DNA of 64,000 nucleotides. Source: Solibacteraceae bacterium. GTDB taxonomy: Bacteria; Acidobacteriota; Terriglobia; Bryobacterales; Bryobacteraceae. Below the pieces are notes generated by a model, which saw only the letters and a program-made list of their open reading frames with translations, was not told the DNA's origin and searched no databases. Position 1 is the stretch's first letter. The number at the start of each line of letters is the position of its first letter. A program made the translations under genes and the position numbers. This document shows positions 14,845 through 24,831 of this stretch, in pieces. The stretch is taken from the NCBI GenBank assembly GCA_026984795.1, contig JALSRK010000024.1, positions 310,001 to 374,000 on the forward strand, given 5' to 3'.

Positions 14845-15806
14845 TGGCGGCCTTCGCCGCCGCGGGCCTCCTGTTGGCGGGGGGAGCGCTTGGACAGGAG
14901 AAGGGCCGGCCTGTATTCCGTGTGGACGTGAAGCTGGTGCGGCTGCTGGCCACGGTCAAGGATGAGGCCGGCAATCCGGTGGGAACGCTCGAGCGGGGCG
15001 ACTTCCTCGTCTACGACAACGGCGTCGAGCAAGAGATCGCATTGTTCGAGCGGCGCACGTCCCAGCCGCTCTCGGTGGCGCTGCTGGTGGACACGAGCGC
15101 CTCGACGGCGGTGAAGCTCAAGCAAGGGACCGCTTCCTTGATGCGCTTCCTGCGGGCGCTGCTGCGCCAGGGAAATCCAGCCGACCGGGTGATGCTTTAT
15201 AGTTTCAACGACGAAGTCATCCTGGAAAGCGGGCTGACGCGGCGGCTGGAGCGGATCGAGAAGAAGCTGAAGCAGCTCAAAGGGGCGTCGGGCACTTCGC
15301 TTTACGATGCGCTGTTTTTCGCTTCCCGCTCGCTCCGGCGGCGCCCGGGCCGGCGGGTAATCGTCGTCGTCTCCGACGGCGCCGACACCACCAGCGTCAA
15401 GAGCTATCGGGATGCGCTGCGGATGGCGCATGGCGCCGACGCCGTGATTTACGGCATCGTGCTCATTCCGGTCACCAACGATCCCGGCCGTCACGTGGCG
15501 GGCGAGAATGCACTGACGAGCCTGTGCCGCGCGACCGGCGGCCGGGTGATCGCCGCCGCCTTGGAAGAAGGGCTGGACGAGGCGTTCGACTCGATTCTGC
15601 GTGACCTGCGAACACAGTATCTGATCGGCTACTACCCTCGGAAAGTGCCCTACTCCCAAGACCCGTTCCACCGGATCGAGGTCCGCCTGCGCCGCCGCGG
15701 TTTGCGGGTGGTCACGCGCACTGGCTATTATGGGGAATACAAGGATCCCAAGCCCCGGGAAGCCAGTTCAACAGGACCAGCTCTGAAACCCCGGCAACAG
15801 GAGTAG
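14844..15806 (+). CDS. Secreted VWFA-related protein (acidobacterial type)
   Basis: 320 residues from the ATG at 14844, overlapping the moaD-moaE stop as TGATG; a GTG at 14814 is less likely because the signal peptide MAAFAAAGLLLAGGALGQ begins at 14844. An N-terminal strand region (FRVDVKLVRLLATVKDEAG ... GDFLVYDNGVEQEIALF) leads into a von Willebrand A domain. Its metal-ion-dependent adhesion site is VDTSAS, with a later SDGADTTS. This architecture is characteristic of the VWFA-related family so numerous in Acidobacteria. It should be an exported binding protein; the ligand is unknown. Confidence 0.88.
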   Translation: MAAFAAAGLLLAGGALGQEKGRPVFRVDVKLVRLLATVKDEAGNPVGTLERGDFLVYDNGVEQEIALFERRTSQPLSVALLVDTSASTAVKLKQGTASLMRFLRALLRQGNPADRVMLYSFNDEVILESGLTRRLERIEKKLKQLKGASGTSLYDALFFASRSLRRRPGRRVIVVVSDGADTTSVKSYRDALRMAHGADAVIYGIVLIPVTNDPGRHVAGENALTSLCRATGGRVIAAALEEGLDEAFDSILRDLRTQYLIGYYPRKVPYSQDPFHRIEVRLRRRGLRVVTRTGYYGEYKDPKPREASSTGPALKPRQQE

Positions 15807-15808
15807 CT

Positions 15809-16096
15809 GTGGCCAAACCCACGAAACCGGCCTCCAGGAAGGCCGCCAAAGCAAAGAAGAAGACCAAACCGCCGGCCAAGAGCCGGGCCCCGGAGACGAC
15901 TCACGAAGAGGTCCGGTACATCAAGTACCTGATCGACAACCGGATCCCGATCCGGGTGCGGCTGGCGGACAACGAAGACGTCGAGGGGACCATCGAGTAC
16001 TACGATGCCAGCTTCATCCGCCTGACGCGCACCGACGCGCCGAACCTGTTCATCTTCAAGCACGACATCAAGTACCTTTACGAGATTCCCGAATAA
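15809..16096 (+). CDS. Sm-like, Hfq-related RNA-binding protein with basic N-terminal extension
   Basis: 95 residues from the GTG at 15809, with AGGAG about 9 nt before it. Residues 1-28 are a lysine/arginine/alanine tail. From about 36 the sequence follows the Sm fold: a short helix (RYIKYLIDNRIPIRVRL), Sm1-like EDVEGTIEYYDASFIRL and Sm2-like FIFKHDIKYLYE. This last segment corresponds to the YKHAI box of Hfq, with the key His retained as KHDI. It starts 2 bp after the VWFA stop. It may be this organism's Hfq or a divergent relative that binds sRNA or mRNA; hexamer formation is unproven. Confidence 0.72.
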   Translation: MAKPTKPASRKAAKAKKKTKPPAKSRAPETTHEEVRYIKYLIDNRIPIRVRLADNEDVEGTIEYYDASFIRLTRTDAPNLFIFKHDIKYLYEIPE

Positions 16097-16111
16097 GACC
16101 GGCGCCCTGGA

Positions 16112-16933
16112 ATGGCTGCATACCTGGAAACGGCAATCGAGATCGCCCGCGAGGCGGGCGCGCTGCTGGCCCACCACTTCGAGCGGCGGGTGAGCGTGGA
16201 GTACAAGGGGGCCCACGACCTGGTGACGGTGGCCGACCGGGCCTCGGAGGCCCTCGTTCTCGAGCGCCTGCGGTCCCACTTCCCCACCCACTCGATCGTG
16301 GCCGAGGAGACGGGCAGCCACGACGGCAGCTCCGAGTACCGCTGGTACGTCGATCCGCTGGACGGCACCACGAACTTCGCCCACGGCTTTCCGATCTTCA
16401 ACGTCACGCTGGCCCTCGAGCGCGGGGACGAGATCATCGCCGGCGTCGTCTACGACCCGGTGCACCAGGAGATGTTCGCGGCGGAACTCGGCGGCGGGGC
16501 GTACTTGAACAACCGGCGGATCCGGGTCTCTACGGTGGACGCCTTCGAGGAGAGCCTCTTCGCCACCGGCTTTCCCAATTGGCGCCGCCACAAGGACGTC
16601 AACGTGCACTTCTTCCACCAGATCGGCATGCTGACCCACGGAATCCGCCGGGCCGGCTCGGCGGCGATCGATCTGGCCTGGGTGGCCTGCGGCCGCCTCG
16701 AGGGTTTCTGGGAGTTTGGATTGAACCCGTGGGACGTGGCCGCGGGCATCCTGCTGGTGACCGAGGCCGGGGGCAAGGTCACCGATATGAAGGGAGTTCC
16801 GAACCGCCTTGGCCGCCCGAACATCCTGGCTACCAACGGGCGCGTCCACGACGCCACGGTGGAGCTGTTCGGCGAGGTCTTCGAAGGCCGGTACCGGATG
16901 CCCATTCCGCCTCTGCCGATCCCGGCCAACTGA
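16112..16933 (+). CDS. suhB: Inositol-1-monophosphatase family enzyme
   Basis: 273 residues. All metal-binding motifs of the IMPase family are present: VAEETG, DPLDGTTNFAHGFPIFNVTLAL and the C-terminal RAGSAAIDLAWVACGRLEGFWE ... NPWDVAAG. The reaction is Mg-dependent removal of phosphate from inositol phosphate or a related sugar phosphate. SuhB proteins in some bacteria also touch transcription and ribosome assembly, which would suit its place behind an Sm-like gene, but that is speculation. It lies 15 bp after the Sm-like gene and ends the operon. Confidence 0.88.
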   Translation: MAAYLETAIEIAREAGALLAHHFERRVSVEYKGAHDLVTVADRASEALVLERLRSHFPTHSIVAEETGSHDGSSEYRWYVDPLDGTTNFAHGFPIFNVTLALERGDEIIAGVVYDPVHQEMFAAELGGGAYLNNRRIRVSTVDAFEESLFATGFPNWRRHKDVNVHFFHQIGMLTHGIRRAGSAAIDLAWVACGRLEGFWEFGLNPWDVAAGILLVTEAGGKVTDMKGVPNRLGRPNILATNGRVHDATVELFGEVFEGRYRMPIPPLPIPAN

Positions 16934-16983
16934 GATCCTGTCACGCTCGAACCCCCGGCCGGGGCACTGGGAAACGGGCGTGG

Positions 16984-16989
16984 TAGGAT
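16984..16989 (+). promoter_or_regulatory. Candidate -10 (TAGGAT) before trpC
   Basis: TAGGAT ends 12 nt before the trpC ATG at 17002, predicting a leader of only about 5 nt. No attenuator, T-box or leader peptide can fit in this space. Confidence 0.35.
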
Positions 16990-17001
16990 GAGGTTTTTCC
17001 A

Positions 17002-17787
17002 ATGGATCCAAGGGTCCCGGACATCCTGGCGCGCATCGTCGCCGCCAAAAGGGCGGAGCTGAGCGCGATGGAGAGCCGCCGCAGTGAGCTGGAGCGCCGG
17101 GCCGGCGAGCGCGCCGAAAGCCGGCGGGATTTCCGCGCCGCCTTGCAGGACCGGATGCCCGCGATCATTGCGGAGATCAAGAAAGCGTCTCCCAGCAAAG
17201 GGCTTCTGGCCGAGGATTTCGACCCGGCCCGCACGGCGCGGGCTTACGAGGCAGGCGGAGCTGCAGCCTTGTCGGTGCTGACCGACGAGAAGCACTTCCG
17301 GGGCAGCCTGGCGGACCTCGAGGCCGCCCGGGCGGCGGTGGCGCTGCCGGCGCTGCGCAAGGATTTCACTATCGACGAGCTGCACGTCCTCGAGGCCGCG
17401 GCTCACGGGGCCGACGCGATCCTGTTGATCGCGGCGGCGCTCACCGAGGCCGAGATGCGCCGCTTCCGCGAGCTCGCCGCCGCTTTCGGGATGGCGGCGC
17501 TGGTCGAGGTCCACAACGAGCGTGAACTGGAGGCCGCCGTCGCCTCGGGCGCCGGGATCATCGGCGTGAACAACCGCAACCTGCACACCTTCGAAGTGAC
17601 GCTCGAGACCTCGCTGCGGCTGGCGGAGAAGATCCCCGACGGGGCGGTTCGCGTCAGCGAGAGCGGCATCCGCTCCGCGGCCGACATCGGGACGCTGCGG
17701 CAGGCCGGCTACCAGGCGTTCCTGGTGGGCGAGCATCTGATGAAGTCCGCCGATCCGGCCCGGGCGTTGCGGGCGCTGGCGTCATGA
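17002..17787 (+). CDS. trpC: Indole-3-glycerol-phosphate synthase
   Basis: 261 residues, full length. Family motifs run in order: IIAEIKKASPSKG (with the catalytic lysine), YEAGGAAALSVLTDEKHFRGS, LRKDFTIDELHVLEAAAHGADAILLI, GVNNRNLHTFEV and VSESGIRSAADI. It closes the indole ring in tryptophan synthesis. It is first in a run trpC-trpF-trpB-trpA-chorismate mutase-aroF-tyrA with overlapping or near-touching genes. The early genes trpE, trpG and trpD are not in the window. Confidence 0.96.
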   Translation: MDPRVPDILARIVAAKRAELSAMESRRSELERRAGERAESRRDFRAALQDRMPAIIAEIKKASPSKGLLAEDFDPARTARAYEAGGAAALSVLTDEKHFRGSLADLEAARAAVALPALRKDFTIDELHVLEAAAHGADAILLIAAALTEAEMRRFRELAAAFGMAALVEVHNERELEAAVASGAGIIGVNNRNLHTFEVTLETSLRLAEKIPDGAVRVSESGIRSAADIGTLRQAGYQAFLVGEHLMKSADPARALRALAS

Positions 17788-18380
17788 TCGTAAAGATCTG
17801 CGGGATCACGAACCCCGAAGACCTGAAGATTGCGGTGGAGGCCGGGGCGAATGCGCTGGGGTTCAACTTCTTCCCGCGGAGCCCACGCTATGTGACGCCG
17901 GAGCAGGCGGCGGCTCTTGCGCGGCAGGTCCCGGCGGGGGTCTTGAAGGTGGGCGTCTTCGTGAACGAGTCGGCCGAGCGGATCGAGGCGGTGGCCCGGC
18001 AGGCGGGCCTCGACGTGGCGCAACTGCATGGCGAATGCGGCGCCCCGGCCGGGCTGCGTATCTGGCGCGCCGTGGCGGTGGGACCGGATTTCGATCCGGC
18101 GTCGCTGCCGGCGGCCGGCGCTGAGGCCCTGCTGCTGGACGCTCCGGCGGGATCGCTGTACGGCGGCACGGGGCGCACTTTCGACTGGAGCCGGGCCGAA
18201 GGACTGGGGGTGAAGTTTGTCCTGGCCGGCGGGCTGGGGCCGGACAACGTCGCCGAGGCGGTGCGGCGGCTGCGGCCGTGGGGCGTGGACGCCTGTTCGC
18301 GGCTGGAATCCGCGCCGGGGCGGAAAGATCCTGAGAAGGTCCGGGCGTTCGTCCGGGCGGCGCGCGGAGCGATTGAATAA
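17784..18380 (+). CDS. trpF: Phosphoribosylanthranilate isomerase
   Basis: 198 residues; its ATG overlaps the trpC stop as ATGA, so translation is coupled. Motifs are [20 protein letters not shown] with catalytic Cys, [23 protein letters not shown] and [19 protein letters not shown], with AGGLGPDNV near the end. It performs the Amadori rearrangement just before the TrpC step. Confidence 0.95.
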   Translation: MIVKICGITNPEDLKIAVEAGANALGFNFFPRSPRYVTPEQAAALARQVPAGVLKVGVFVNESAERIEAVARQAGLDVAQLHGECGAPAGLRIWRAVAVGPDFDPASLPAAGAEALLLDAPAGSLYGGTGRTFDWSRAEGLGVKFVLAGGLGPDNVAEAVRRLRPWGVDACSRLESAPGRKDPEKVRAFVRAARGAIE

Positions 18381-19594
18381 TGGCAAGCCAGGCAAGACAA
18401 CCCGATGAGCGGGGCCACTTCGGCCCGTACGGGGGACGTTTCGTCCCGGAAGTGCTGATGGCGCCCCTTGAAGAACTGGAGCGGGCGTATCTGGAGGCGC
18501 GGGGAGATCCGGAGTTCCAGCGCGAGCTCGACGATCTGCTGCGGCACTACGCCGGCCGGCCGACGCCGCTCTATCACGCCCGGCGGCTGAGCGACGCTCT
18601 GGGCGGGGCGCGTATCTACCTGAAGCGTGAGGACCTGCTTCACACCGGGGCCCACAAGATCAACAACTGCCTGGGCCAGATCCTGCTGGCCCGGCGGATG
18701 GGCAAGAAACGGATCATCGCCGAGACGGGCGCCGGCCAGCACGGCGTCGCCACGGCCACCGTGGCGGCCCTGTTCGGCCTGGAGTGCACCGTCTACATGG
18801 GCGTCGAGGACATGGAGCGCCAGCGGCTCAACGTATTCCGGATGCGCCTGCTGGGCGCGAAGGTGGTCGGCGTAGACGCCGGCAGCCGGACTCTGAAGGA
18901 CGCCATCAGCGAGGCGATGCGCGACTGGGTGACCAACGTCAACGACACCCACTACCTGCTCGGCTCGGCCCTGGGCGCGCACCCCTACCCGATGATGGTG
19001 CGCGACTTCCAGCGGGTGATCGGCGTTGAAGCGCGGCGGCAGATCCTCGAGCGCGAGGGCCGCCTGCCGGATACGATCTTCGCCTGCGTGGGCGGAGGCA
19101 GCAACGCCATCGGGATCTTTCACGCTTTCCTGGACGATGCGGACGTGGGGCTGGTTGGCGTCGAGGCCGGAGGAACGGACATGGCGCTGGGCCACCATGC
19201 GGCGCGTTTCTCTGGCGGCGCCCCGGGCGTCTTGCACGGCACCTACAGCTACCTGTTGCAAGACGAGGACGGCCAGGTGGCGCTGACGCACTCGGTCTCG
19301 GCCGGGCTGGATTATGCGGCCGTCGGGCCTGAGCACGCCCTGCTGCACGACATTGGCCGCGCCGAGTATACCTCCTGCTGCGATGAAGAAGCGCTCGAGG
19401 CGGCGCGGCTGCTGGCGCAGACCGAAGGGATCATCCCGGCGCTCGAATCGGCCCATGCCGTGGCGGAAGCCGTGCGCCGGGCCCCGCAGGACCGGGACAA
19501 GCTGGTCATCGTCAACCTCTCCGGCCGGGGCGACAAGGACATGGACATCTACCGGGAGAGTTTTCCGGAACTGGACCAGGGGGCGGAGGAATGA
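18380..19594 (+). CDS. trpB: Tryptophan synthase beta chain
   Basis: 404 residues, overlapping trpF as TAATG. It opens with the classic [16 protein letters not shown] and carries the PLP lysine in [13 protein letters not shown], the phosphate-binding GGGSNA and [12 protein letters not shown]. This is the TrpB1 type that pairs with TrpA, whose gene follows with a 4-bp overlap. It condenses indole with serine. Confidence 0.97.
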   Translation: MASQARQPDERGHFGPYGGRFVPEVLMAPLEELERAYLEARGDPEFQRELDDLLRHYAGRPTPLYHARRLSDALGGARIYLKREDLLHTGAHKINNCLGQILLARRMGKKRIIAETGAGQHGVATATVAALFGLECTVYMGVEDMERQRLNVFRMRLLGAKVVGVDAGSRTLKDAISEAMRDWVTNVNDTHYLLGSALGAHPYPMMVRDFQRVIGVEARRQILEREGRLPDTIFACVGGGSNAIGIFHAFLDDADVGLVGVEAGGTDMALGHHAARFSGGAPGVLHGTYSYLLQDEDGQVALTHSVSAGLDYAAVGPEHALLHDIGRAEYTSCCDEEALEAARLLAQTEGIIPALESAHAVAEAVRRAPQDRDKLVIVNLSGRGDKDMDIYRESFPELDQGAEE

Positions 19595-20394
19595 CGCGCA
19601 TCGGCCGCCTCTTCGAGCGCTTGCGGGGCAAAGAGCCGCGCCCGGCGCTCATCGCTTATCTGACGGCCGGCGACCCGGCGCTCGAGCGGACGCCCTCGCT
19701 GGCGGCGGCGCTCGAGCGTGGTGGAGCGGACCTGATCGAGCTCGGGGTGCCGTTCTCGGACCCGGTGGCCGACGGGCCGGTGATCCAGCGGGCTTCTGAG
19801 CGGGCGCTGCGGGCCGGGACGACGCTCCGCGGGGTACTCGAAACCGCGCAGCGCATTCGTCAGTCCTCCGAGATTCCGATTCTGCTGTTCACCTACCTGA
19901 ATCCCGCGCTACGCTATGGGATCGAGGCCCTGGCTCGGGACGCCGCTGCCGCCGGGATAGATGGCTGCCTGTTCACGGACCTGAGCGTCGAGGAGGCCGG
20001 CGACTACGTGGCCGCCATGCGGAGCCGTGGGCTGGACACGGTGTTTCTGGCGGCTCCGACCAGCCCCCCGGAGCGCCTCCGGCTGGTGGCGGAGCACTCG
20101 TCGGGATTCGTCTACCTGGTTTCGCGCACCGGGGTCACCGGCGAGCGCGACTCGCTCTCGAGCACGGTGGAGCCGCTGGTGAAAGCGATGCGCGAGGTCA
20201 CCGATCGGCCCCTGGCGGTCGGTTTCGGCATTTCCAAGCCGGAACACGCCGCCGCCGTCGGCGCCCTGGCTGACGGAGTGGTGGTGGGCAGCGCCTTCGT
20301 GCGCCTCGTCGAGAGATATGCCGGAACCGGCGAACTCGAGCGCCGCCTGGAGACCCTGGCCCATGAACTGGCCGTGGCTTTACCACGAAAATGA
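19591..20394 (+). CDS. trpA: Tryptophan synthase alpha chain
   Basis: 267 residues, ATGA overlap with trpB. The catalytic pair is visible: the Glu of [12 protein letters not shown] and the Asp of VADGPVIQ. Further family marks are [33 protein letters not shown] and [11 protein letters not shown]. It releases indole from indole-glycerol phosphate for the beta chain. Confidence 0.97.
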   Translation: MTRIGRLFERLRGKEPRPALIAYLTAGDPALERTPSLAAALERGGADLIELGVPFSDPVADGPVIQRASERALRAGTTLRGVLETAQRIRQSSEIPILLFTYLNPALRYGIEALARDAAAAGIDGCLFTDLSVEEAGDYVAAMRSRGLDTVFLAAPTSPPERLRLVAEHSSGFVYLVSRTGVTGERDSLSSTVEPLVKAMREVTDRPLAVGFGISKPEHAAAVGALADGVVVGSAFVRLVERYAGTGELERRLETLAHELAVALPRK

Positions 20395-20729
20395 TGGATA
20401 GGGAAGCCGGGTTCAAACTCATTGCGGAATACCGCGACCAGATCGACGAACTCGATCGCGAGATCGTCCGGCTGCTGAACGAACGCACGCGGATCGTCGA
20501 GAAGCTAGGGCGGATCAAGGAGGAACTCTCCTTGCCGGTCTACGAGCCGAAGCGTGAAGACCAGGTGTTCGAGAATATCGTGCGCTTCAACCACGGGCCG
20601 CTGCCGCCGGACGCCATCAAGCGGCTGTTCGAGCGCATCATCGACGAGATGCGCACGCTGCAGCAGGTGAACCGGAGAAATCGGAAGCAAGCAAACCGGG
20701 GCAAGCCCGGAGGGGGGCAGGAGGAATAG
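20391..20729 (+). CDS. Chorismate mutase (AroQ type)
   Basis: 112 residues, ATGA overlap with trpA (the next codon is a second Met). The sequence is the all-helical AroQ domain: YRDQIDELDREIVRLLNERTRIVEKLGRIKEELSLPVYEPKREDQVFENI. The arginine and lysine positions of the active site (Arg of LNERTR, Lys of GRIKEE) are present. The last 15 residues are a basic, Gly-rich tail. It converts chorismate to prephenate and, followed directly by aroF, supplies the Phe/Tyr branch. In some bacteria such mutases dock on DAHP synthase; the adjacency makes this possible here. Confidence 0.92.
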   Translation: MMDREAGFKLIAEYRDQIDELDREIVRLLNERTRIVEKLGRIKEELSLPVYEPKREDQVFENIVRFNHGPLPPDAIKRLFERIIDEMRTLQQVNRRNRKQANRGKPGGGQEE

Positions 20730-20735
20730 TCACCC

Positions 20736-21749
20736 ATGCTGGTTGTCATGCAAGAAGGGGCCACCGAACCGCAGATCCAGGCGGTGATCGACCGCCTGGT
20801 TTCGCTGGGTTTCACCGTTCACCGCTCCACCGGCGTCCGCCACACCGTGCTGGGCGGCGTGGGCCCCGTCGAAGACGTCGAGCCGGCGGACTTCGAAGTG
20901 ATGGAGGGGGTCAAAGAGTGCCATCGGATCGTATCCCCCTACAAACTCGCCAGCCGCCATTTCCGTCCCGGGGGGACCGTCGTCAAGGTCGGCGACGTGG
21001 AGATCGGCGGCGTCCGGGTCGTCATCATGGCTGGCCCGTGCAGCGTCGAGAACGAGGACCAGATCAACCGCACCGCCGAGGCAGTGGCGCGGGCGGGCGC
21101 GGCGATCCTGCGCGGCGGCGCCTTCAAGCCCCGAACGTCGCCCTACAGCTTCCAGGGGCTGGGCGAAAAGGGTCTCCGGATGCTCCGGGAGGCCGCCGAC
21201 CGCCACGGCCTCAAGGTGGTCACCGAGGTAATGGACCACGAGCAGATCCCCATGTTCGCCGACTACGCCGACATCCTGCAGGTCGGCGCCCGCAACATGC
21301 AGAACTACAACCTGCTGCGGCGGTTGGGAGGGTTGCGCAAGCCGGTGCTTCTCAAGCGGGGTCCGGCGGCGACCATCGAAGAGCTGCTGCTGTCGGCCGA
21401 GTACATCCTCACCGGCGGCAACTACGACGTGATCCTCTGCGAGCGCGGCATCCGGACTTTCGAAAGTTACACGCGCAACACGATGGACATCTCCGCCATT
21501 CCGGTGGTGAAGAAGCTCTCGCACCTGCCGATCGTGGCGGATCCCTCCCACGGGACCGGCCGTCGCGACAAGGTGCTGCCGATGGCCCGGGCGGCGGTGG
21601 CGGCCGGGGCCGACGGGCTGCTGGTGGAAGTGCACTGCGATCCCGACCATGCGCTCAGCGACGGGGCGCAGTCGCTGTGGCCGGAGCAGTTCGCCGAGCT
21701 GATGGGCCAGTTGCGGATCATCGCCCCGGCGGTGGGCAGAAAGGTATGA
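20736..21749 (+). CDS. aroF: DAHP synthase (3-deoxy-7-phosphoheptulonate synthase), type I-beta
   Basis: 337 residues, 6 bp after the chorismate mutase. An N-terminal ferredoxin-like regulatory domain of about 65 residues ([21 protein letters not shown] ...) precedes the barrel, as in the Thermotoga-type enzyme where it mediates Phe/Tyr feedback. Barrel motifs are [45 protein letters not shown] and [11 protein letters not shown]. It commits erythrose-4-phosphate and PEP to the shikimate pathway. Confidence 0.95.
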   Translation: MLVVMQEGATEPQIQAVIDRLVSLGFTVHRSTGVRHTVLGGVGPVEDVEPADFEVMEGVKECHRIVSPYKLASRHFRPGGTVVKVGDVEIGGVRVVIMAGPCSVENEDQINRTAEAVARAGAAILRGGAFKPRTSPYSFQGLGEKGLRMLREAADRHGLKVVTEVMDHEQIPMFADYADILQVGARNMQNYNLLRRLGGLRKPVLLKRGPAATIEELLLSAEYILTGGNYDVILCERGIRTFESYTRNTMDISAIPVVKKLSHLPIVADPSHGTGRRDKVLPMARAAVAAGADGLLVEVHCDPDHALSDGAQSLWPEQFAELMGQLRIIAPAVGRKV

Positions 21750-21803
21750 GTTGAGCCGCGGTCCCCACTACAGTCGGCACGGGCGGCGAGCGAGGCGCAG
21801 ACA

Positions 21804-22655
21804 GTGAAGACGGTGGCCATCGTCGGCGTAGGCCTCATCGGGGGGTCCTTCGCCCTGGCCTTGAGAAGAGCGGGGTTCACCGGGCGCATCGTAGGGGTGA
21901 GTTCGCCACGCACCGTGGAGGAGGCCTTGCGCCTGGGCGTGATCGACGAGGCCCGCCCGCTCGAAGAGGCGGCGGCCAGGAGCGATCTCGTCTACCTCTC
22001 CCAGCCGATCTCGCGGATCCTGGAGACGATCGAACGGCTGGACGCTTCGTTGCAGCCCGGCTGCCTGGTCACCGACGCCGGCAGCACGAAGCGGGCGATC
22101 GTCGAGCGGGCGCGACGCCACATTCGCCGGGGCCTTTTCCTCGGCGGGCACCCGATGGCGGGCAAGGAGAGCCGCGGGGTGGCGGCGGCCGAGGCGGAGC
22201 TCTTCGCCCGGCGTCCCTACGTCTTCACCCCGCTCGAAGCCGACGACATGGAGACCGCGCCGGTGCGGGAATTCCGGGAATGGGTCGAGAAGACCGGCGC
22301 CCGGACCGTGGTGCTGGACGCCGCTGAGCACGACCGCCTGGTGGCCTATGTCTCCCATCTGCCACAAATGCTCTCCACGGCGCTGGCCTCGACGCTGGCG
22401 GCGGAAGCCGAGCGTCGGCCGATCGAAAAGGTGAGCGGCCCGGGCCTGCTCGACATGACGCGCCTGGCGCTGAGCCCTTGGGAGATCTGGGAGGACATCA
22501 TCGCCACCAACCGGGACTACATCGCCGAGGCGCTGGATGCCTACGTCGAAAAACTGAAAACCATCCGGAGCTCACTCGATTCGCCTGCCATTCGTGACGA
22601 GTTCGCCTCGGCGAACGCGGTGGCGGCAAAGCTCCGGGGCCGCCGGTGCGGCTGA
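21804..22655 (+). CDS. tyrA: Prephenate dehydrogenase
   Basis: 283 residues from the GTG at 21804, which is the only good start before the Rossmann motif VAIVGVGLIGGSFALAL. The prephenate-specific GGHPMAGKESRG follows, with SHLPQMLSTALA in the helical dimerisation domain. It has no ACT or mutase domain fused to it; the mutase is the separate gene at 20391. It makes 4-hydroxyphenylpyruvate for tyrosine. It lies 54 bp after aroF. Confidence 0.94.
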   Translation: MKTVAIVGVGLIGGSFALALRRAGFTGRIVGVSSPRTVEEALRLGVIDEARPLEEAAARSDLVYLSQPISRILETIERLDASLQPGCLVTDAGSTKRAIVERARRHIRRGLFLGGHPMAGKESRGVAAAEAELFARRPYVFTPLEADDMETAPVREFREWVEKTGARTVVLDAAEHDRLVAYVSHLPQMLSTALASTLAAEAERRPIEKVSGPGLLDMTRLALSPWEIWEDIIATNRDYIAEALDAYVEKLKTIRSSLDSPAIRDEFASANAVAAKLRGRRCG

Positions 22656-22713
22656 CGGGCGCGACGGCGCTGGAGAACCCGGCCAGACAACAGGGCGCCG
22701 GGGCCGGAACCCT

Positions 22714-22719
22714 TACAAT
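22714..22719 (+). promoter_or_regulatory. Candidate -10 (TACAAT), near-leaderless start of purS
   Basis: TACAAT ends 9 nt before the ATG at 22729, so the transcript would have a leader of only a few nucleotides. It would provide an extra start for purS-glmS-yjbQ inside the larger gene string. Confidence 0.4.
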
Positions 22720-22728
22720 AGAAGACTT

Positions 22729-22974
22729 ATGAAGGCGCGCGTGTACGTTTCCTACAAGGAGACGGTTCTCGACCCCCAGGGCAAGACCGTCTGCTCGGCC
22801 CTCCAGAGCCTCGGCTACACCGACATCGTGGACGTTCGGCAGGGCAAGTTCTTCGAGATCACGCTCAAGGACGGTGCCGATCCGGCCGGCGCCCGCAAGC
22901 AGATCGAGGAGGCGGCTCATGAAGTCCTGGCCAACCCGGTGATCGAAGAGTACCGGGTGGAATTCTTGGACTGA
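22729..22974 (+). CDS. purS: PurS subunit of phosphoribosylformylglycinamidine synthase
   Basis: 81 residues, the normal size of PurS. It shows the family pattern MKARVYVSYKETVLDPQGKTV, LGYTDIVDVRQGKFFEI, and the ending VIEEYRVEFLD. PurS bridges PurL and PurQ in the small-type FGAM synthase of purine synthesis. Neither purL nor purQ is nearby; instead glmS follows 6 bp later, another glutamine-dependent step. The ATG at 22729 is the only sensible start. Confidence 0.93.
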   Translation: MKARVYVSYKETVLDPQGKTVCSALQSLGYTDIVDVRQGKFFEITLKDGADPAGARKQIEEAAHEVLANPVIEEYRVEFLD

Positions 22975-22980
22975 CAAACC

Positions 22981-24831
22981 ATGTGCGGAATCATCGGCTA
23001 CGTCGGAAAGAGGAAAGCCGTGCCGATCCTGCTGGACGGGTTGCGGCGGCTGGAGTACCGCGGCTACGACTCGGCCGGAGTGGCGGTGGTCACCGCCGGC
23101 GGCGAGCTCGAGGTTCGCCGGGCTGAGGGCAAGTTGCACCAGCTCGAAGAGTCGCTGCTCAACAACCCCATCGACGGCATCTTCGGCATCGGCCACACGC
23201 GCTGGGCCACCCACGGCCGCCCCAGCGAGGAGAACGCGCACCCGCACCGCGACTGCCGGGGCGACATCGTCGTCGTGCACAACGGCATCATCGAGAACTA
23301 CGTCGCTCTGCGCCGGGAGCTCGAGCAGCAAGGCCACCGCTTCCAGTCCGAAACCGACACCGAGGTCATCGCCCATCTGGTGGAGCAGAACTACGAAGGC
23401 GATCTGGTCAAGGCGGTGCGCCGGGCGGTGAAGCTCCTGGAGGGCATCTTCGTCTTCGGCATCCTCTCGCGCCGGGAGCCGCAGAAAATCGTCGCCGTCC
23501 GCTCGGGCCCGCCGGCGGTGATCGGCTTGGGCGGGGACGAGTACTTTCTCGCCTCCGACGTCCCGGCCATCCTGGGCCACACCCGGGACATGATCTTCCT
23601 GGCCGACGGGGATCTGGCGGTGCTGACGCCCGAGGGAGTGACGCTGACCGACCTCGAGGGCCGGCCGATCAACCGGCAGGTGCAGCGGATCCTGTGGGAT
23701 CCAATCATGGCCGAGAAGAGCGGCTACAAGCATTTCATGCTCAAGGAGGTCTTCGAGCAGCCCCGGGCGGTGCGGGATACATTGGTGGGCCGCGTGAGCC
23801 CCGGCTCGGGGAAGATCTTTCTCGGCGAGATGGATATCGGGGCCCAGGAACTGCGCGGTTTCGAGACCGTGAAGATCGTCGCCTGCGGCACGAGCTGGCA
23901 CGCGGGGCTGGCGGGCAAGTTCATGATCGAGCAGCTGGCGCGGCTGCCCGTCGAGGTGGACTACGGCAGCGAGTTCCGCTACCGCGATCCCATTCTGGAC
24001 GAGCGAACGCTGGCGGTGCTGATTTCACAGTCCGGCGAGACGGCCGACACGCTGGCGGCCCAGCGCGAAGCCAGGCGCCGCGGGGCGAAGACGATCGCCA
24101 TCTGCAACGTGACCGGCTCGATGCTCACCCGCGAAGCCGACGGGACCCTGATGACCCATGCGGGTCCGGAGATCGGGGTGGCTTCGACCAAGGCGTTCAC
24201 CTGCCAGCTTACGGCTTTGTTCCTGCTGGGGATGCGTCTCGGCCAGGTACGGGGCTGCCTGGACGAGGCGACCTCCCGGCAGCTGGTCAACGAGCTGCTC
24301 GCCATCCCGGGCAAGCTGGAGACGGTCCTCTCCCATGACCCGGAATACCGGGAGCTGGCGCGCCATCTGTTCCGGGCCAAGGATTTCCTGTTTCTGGGCC
24401 GGGGCATCCACTACCCGATCGCGCTCGAGGGAGCGCTCAAGCTTAAGGAAGTCTCTTACATCCACGCCGAAGGCTATCCGGCGGGCGAGATGAAGCACGG
24501 GCCGAACGCGCTGATCGACGAGAACCTGCCGGTGGTGGTGGTCGCCACCCGGGATGATTCGGAGGCCAGCCGGCTGCGCTACGAGAAGACCTTGGCCAAC
24601 ATCCAGGAGGTAAAAGCCCGGGGCGGAAAGGTGATGGCGGTGGCGTGCGAGGGTGATGAAGCGCTCGCCGGCCAGGTGGACCACATCATCTACGTGCCGG
24701 CGGCGGTGGAGCTGCTGTTGCCGATCCTCGAGGTGGTTCCGCTGCAACTTTTCGCCTACCACGTGGCGGTCCGGCTGGGCTGCGACGTCGATCAGCCGCG
24801 CAATCTGGCCAAGAGCGTGACGGTGGAATGA
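22981..24831 (+). CDS. glmS: Glutamine-fructose-6-phosphate aminotransferase
   Basis: 616 residues, full length. The N-terminal Ntn glutaminase begins MCGIIGYVG with the catalytic Cys2 and includes [19 protein letters not shown]. Two SIS isomerase domains follow ([70 protein letters not shown]), ending [16 protein letters not shown]. It makes glucosamine-6-phosphate for peptidoglycan and LPS. No glmS ribozyme is possible in the 6-bp gap to purS. Confidence 0.97.
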   Translation: MCGIIGYVGKRKAVPILLDGLRRLEYRGYDSAGVAVVTAGGELEVRRAEGKLHQLEESLLNNPIDGIFGIGHTRWATHGRPSEENAHPHRDCRGDIVVVHNGIIENYVALRRELEQQGHRFQSETDTEVIAHLVEQNYEGDLVKAVRRAVKLLEGIFVFGILSRREPQKIVAVRSGPPAVIGLGGDEYFLASDVPAILGHTRDMIFLADGDLAVLTPEGVTLTDLEGRPINRQVQRILWDPIMAEKSGYKHFMLKEVFEQPRAVRDTLVGRVSPGSGKIFLGEMDIGAQELRGFETVKIVACGTSWHAGLAGKFMIEQLARLPVEVDYGSEFRYRDPILDERTLAVLISQSGETADTLAAQREARRRGAKTIAICNVTGSMLTREADGTLMTHAGPEIGVASTKAFTCQLTALFLLGMRLGQVRGCLDEATSRQLVNELLAIPGKLETVLSHDPEYRELARHLFRAKDFLFLGRGIHYPIALEGALKLKEVSYIHAEGYPAGEMKHGPNALIDENLPVVVVATRDDSEASRLRYEKTLANIQEVKARGGKVMAVACEGDEALAGQVDHIIYVPAAVELLLPILEVVPLQLFAYHVAVRLGCDVDQPRNLAKSVTVE

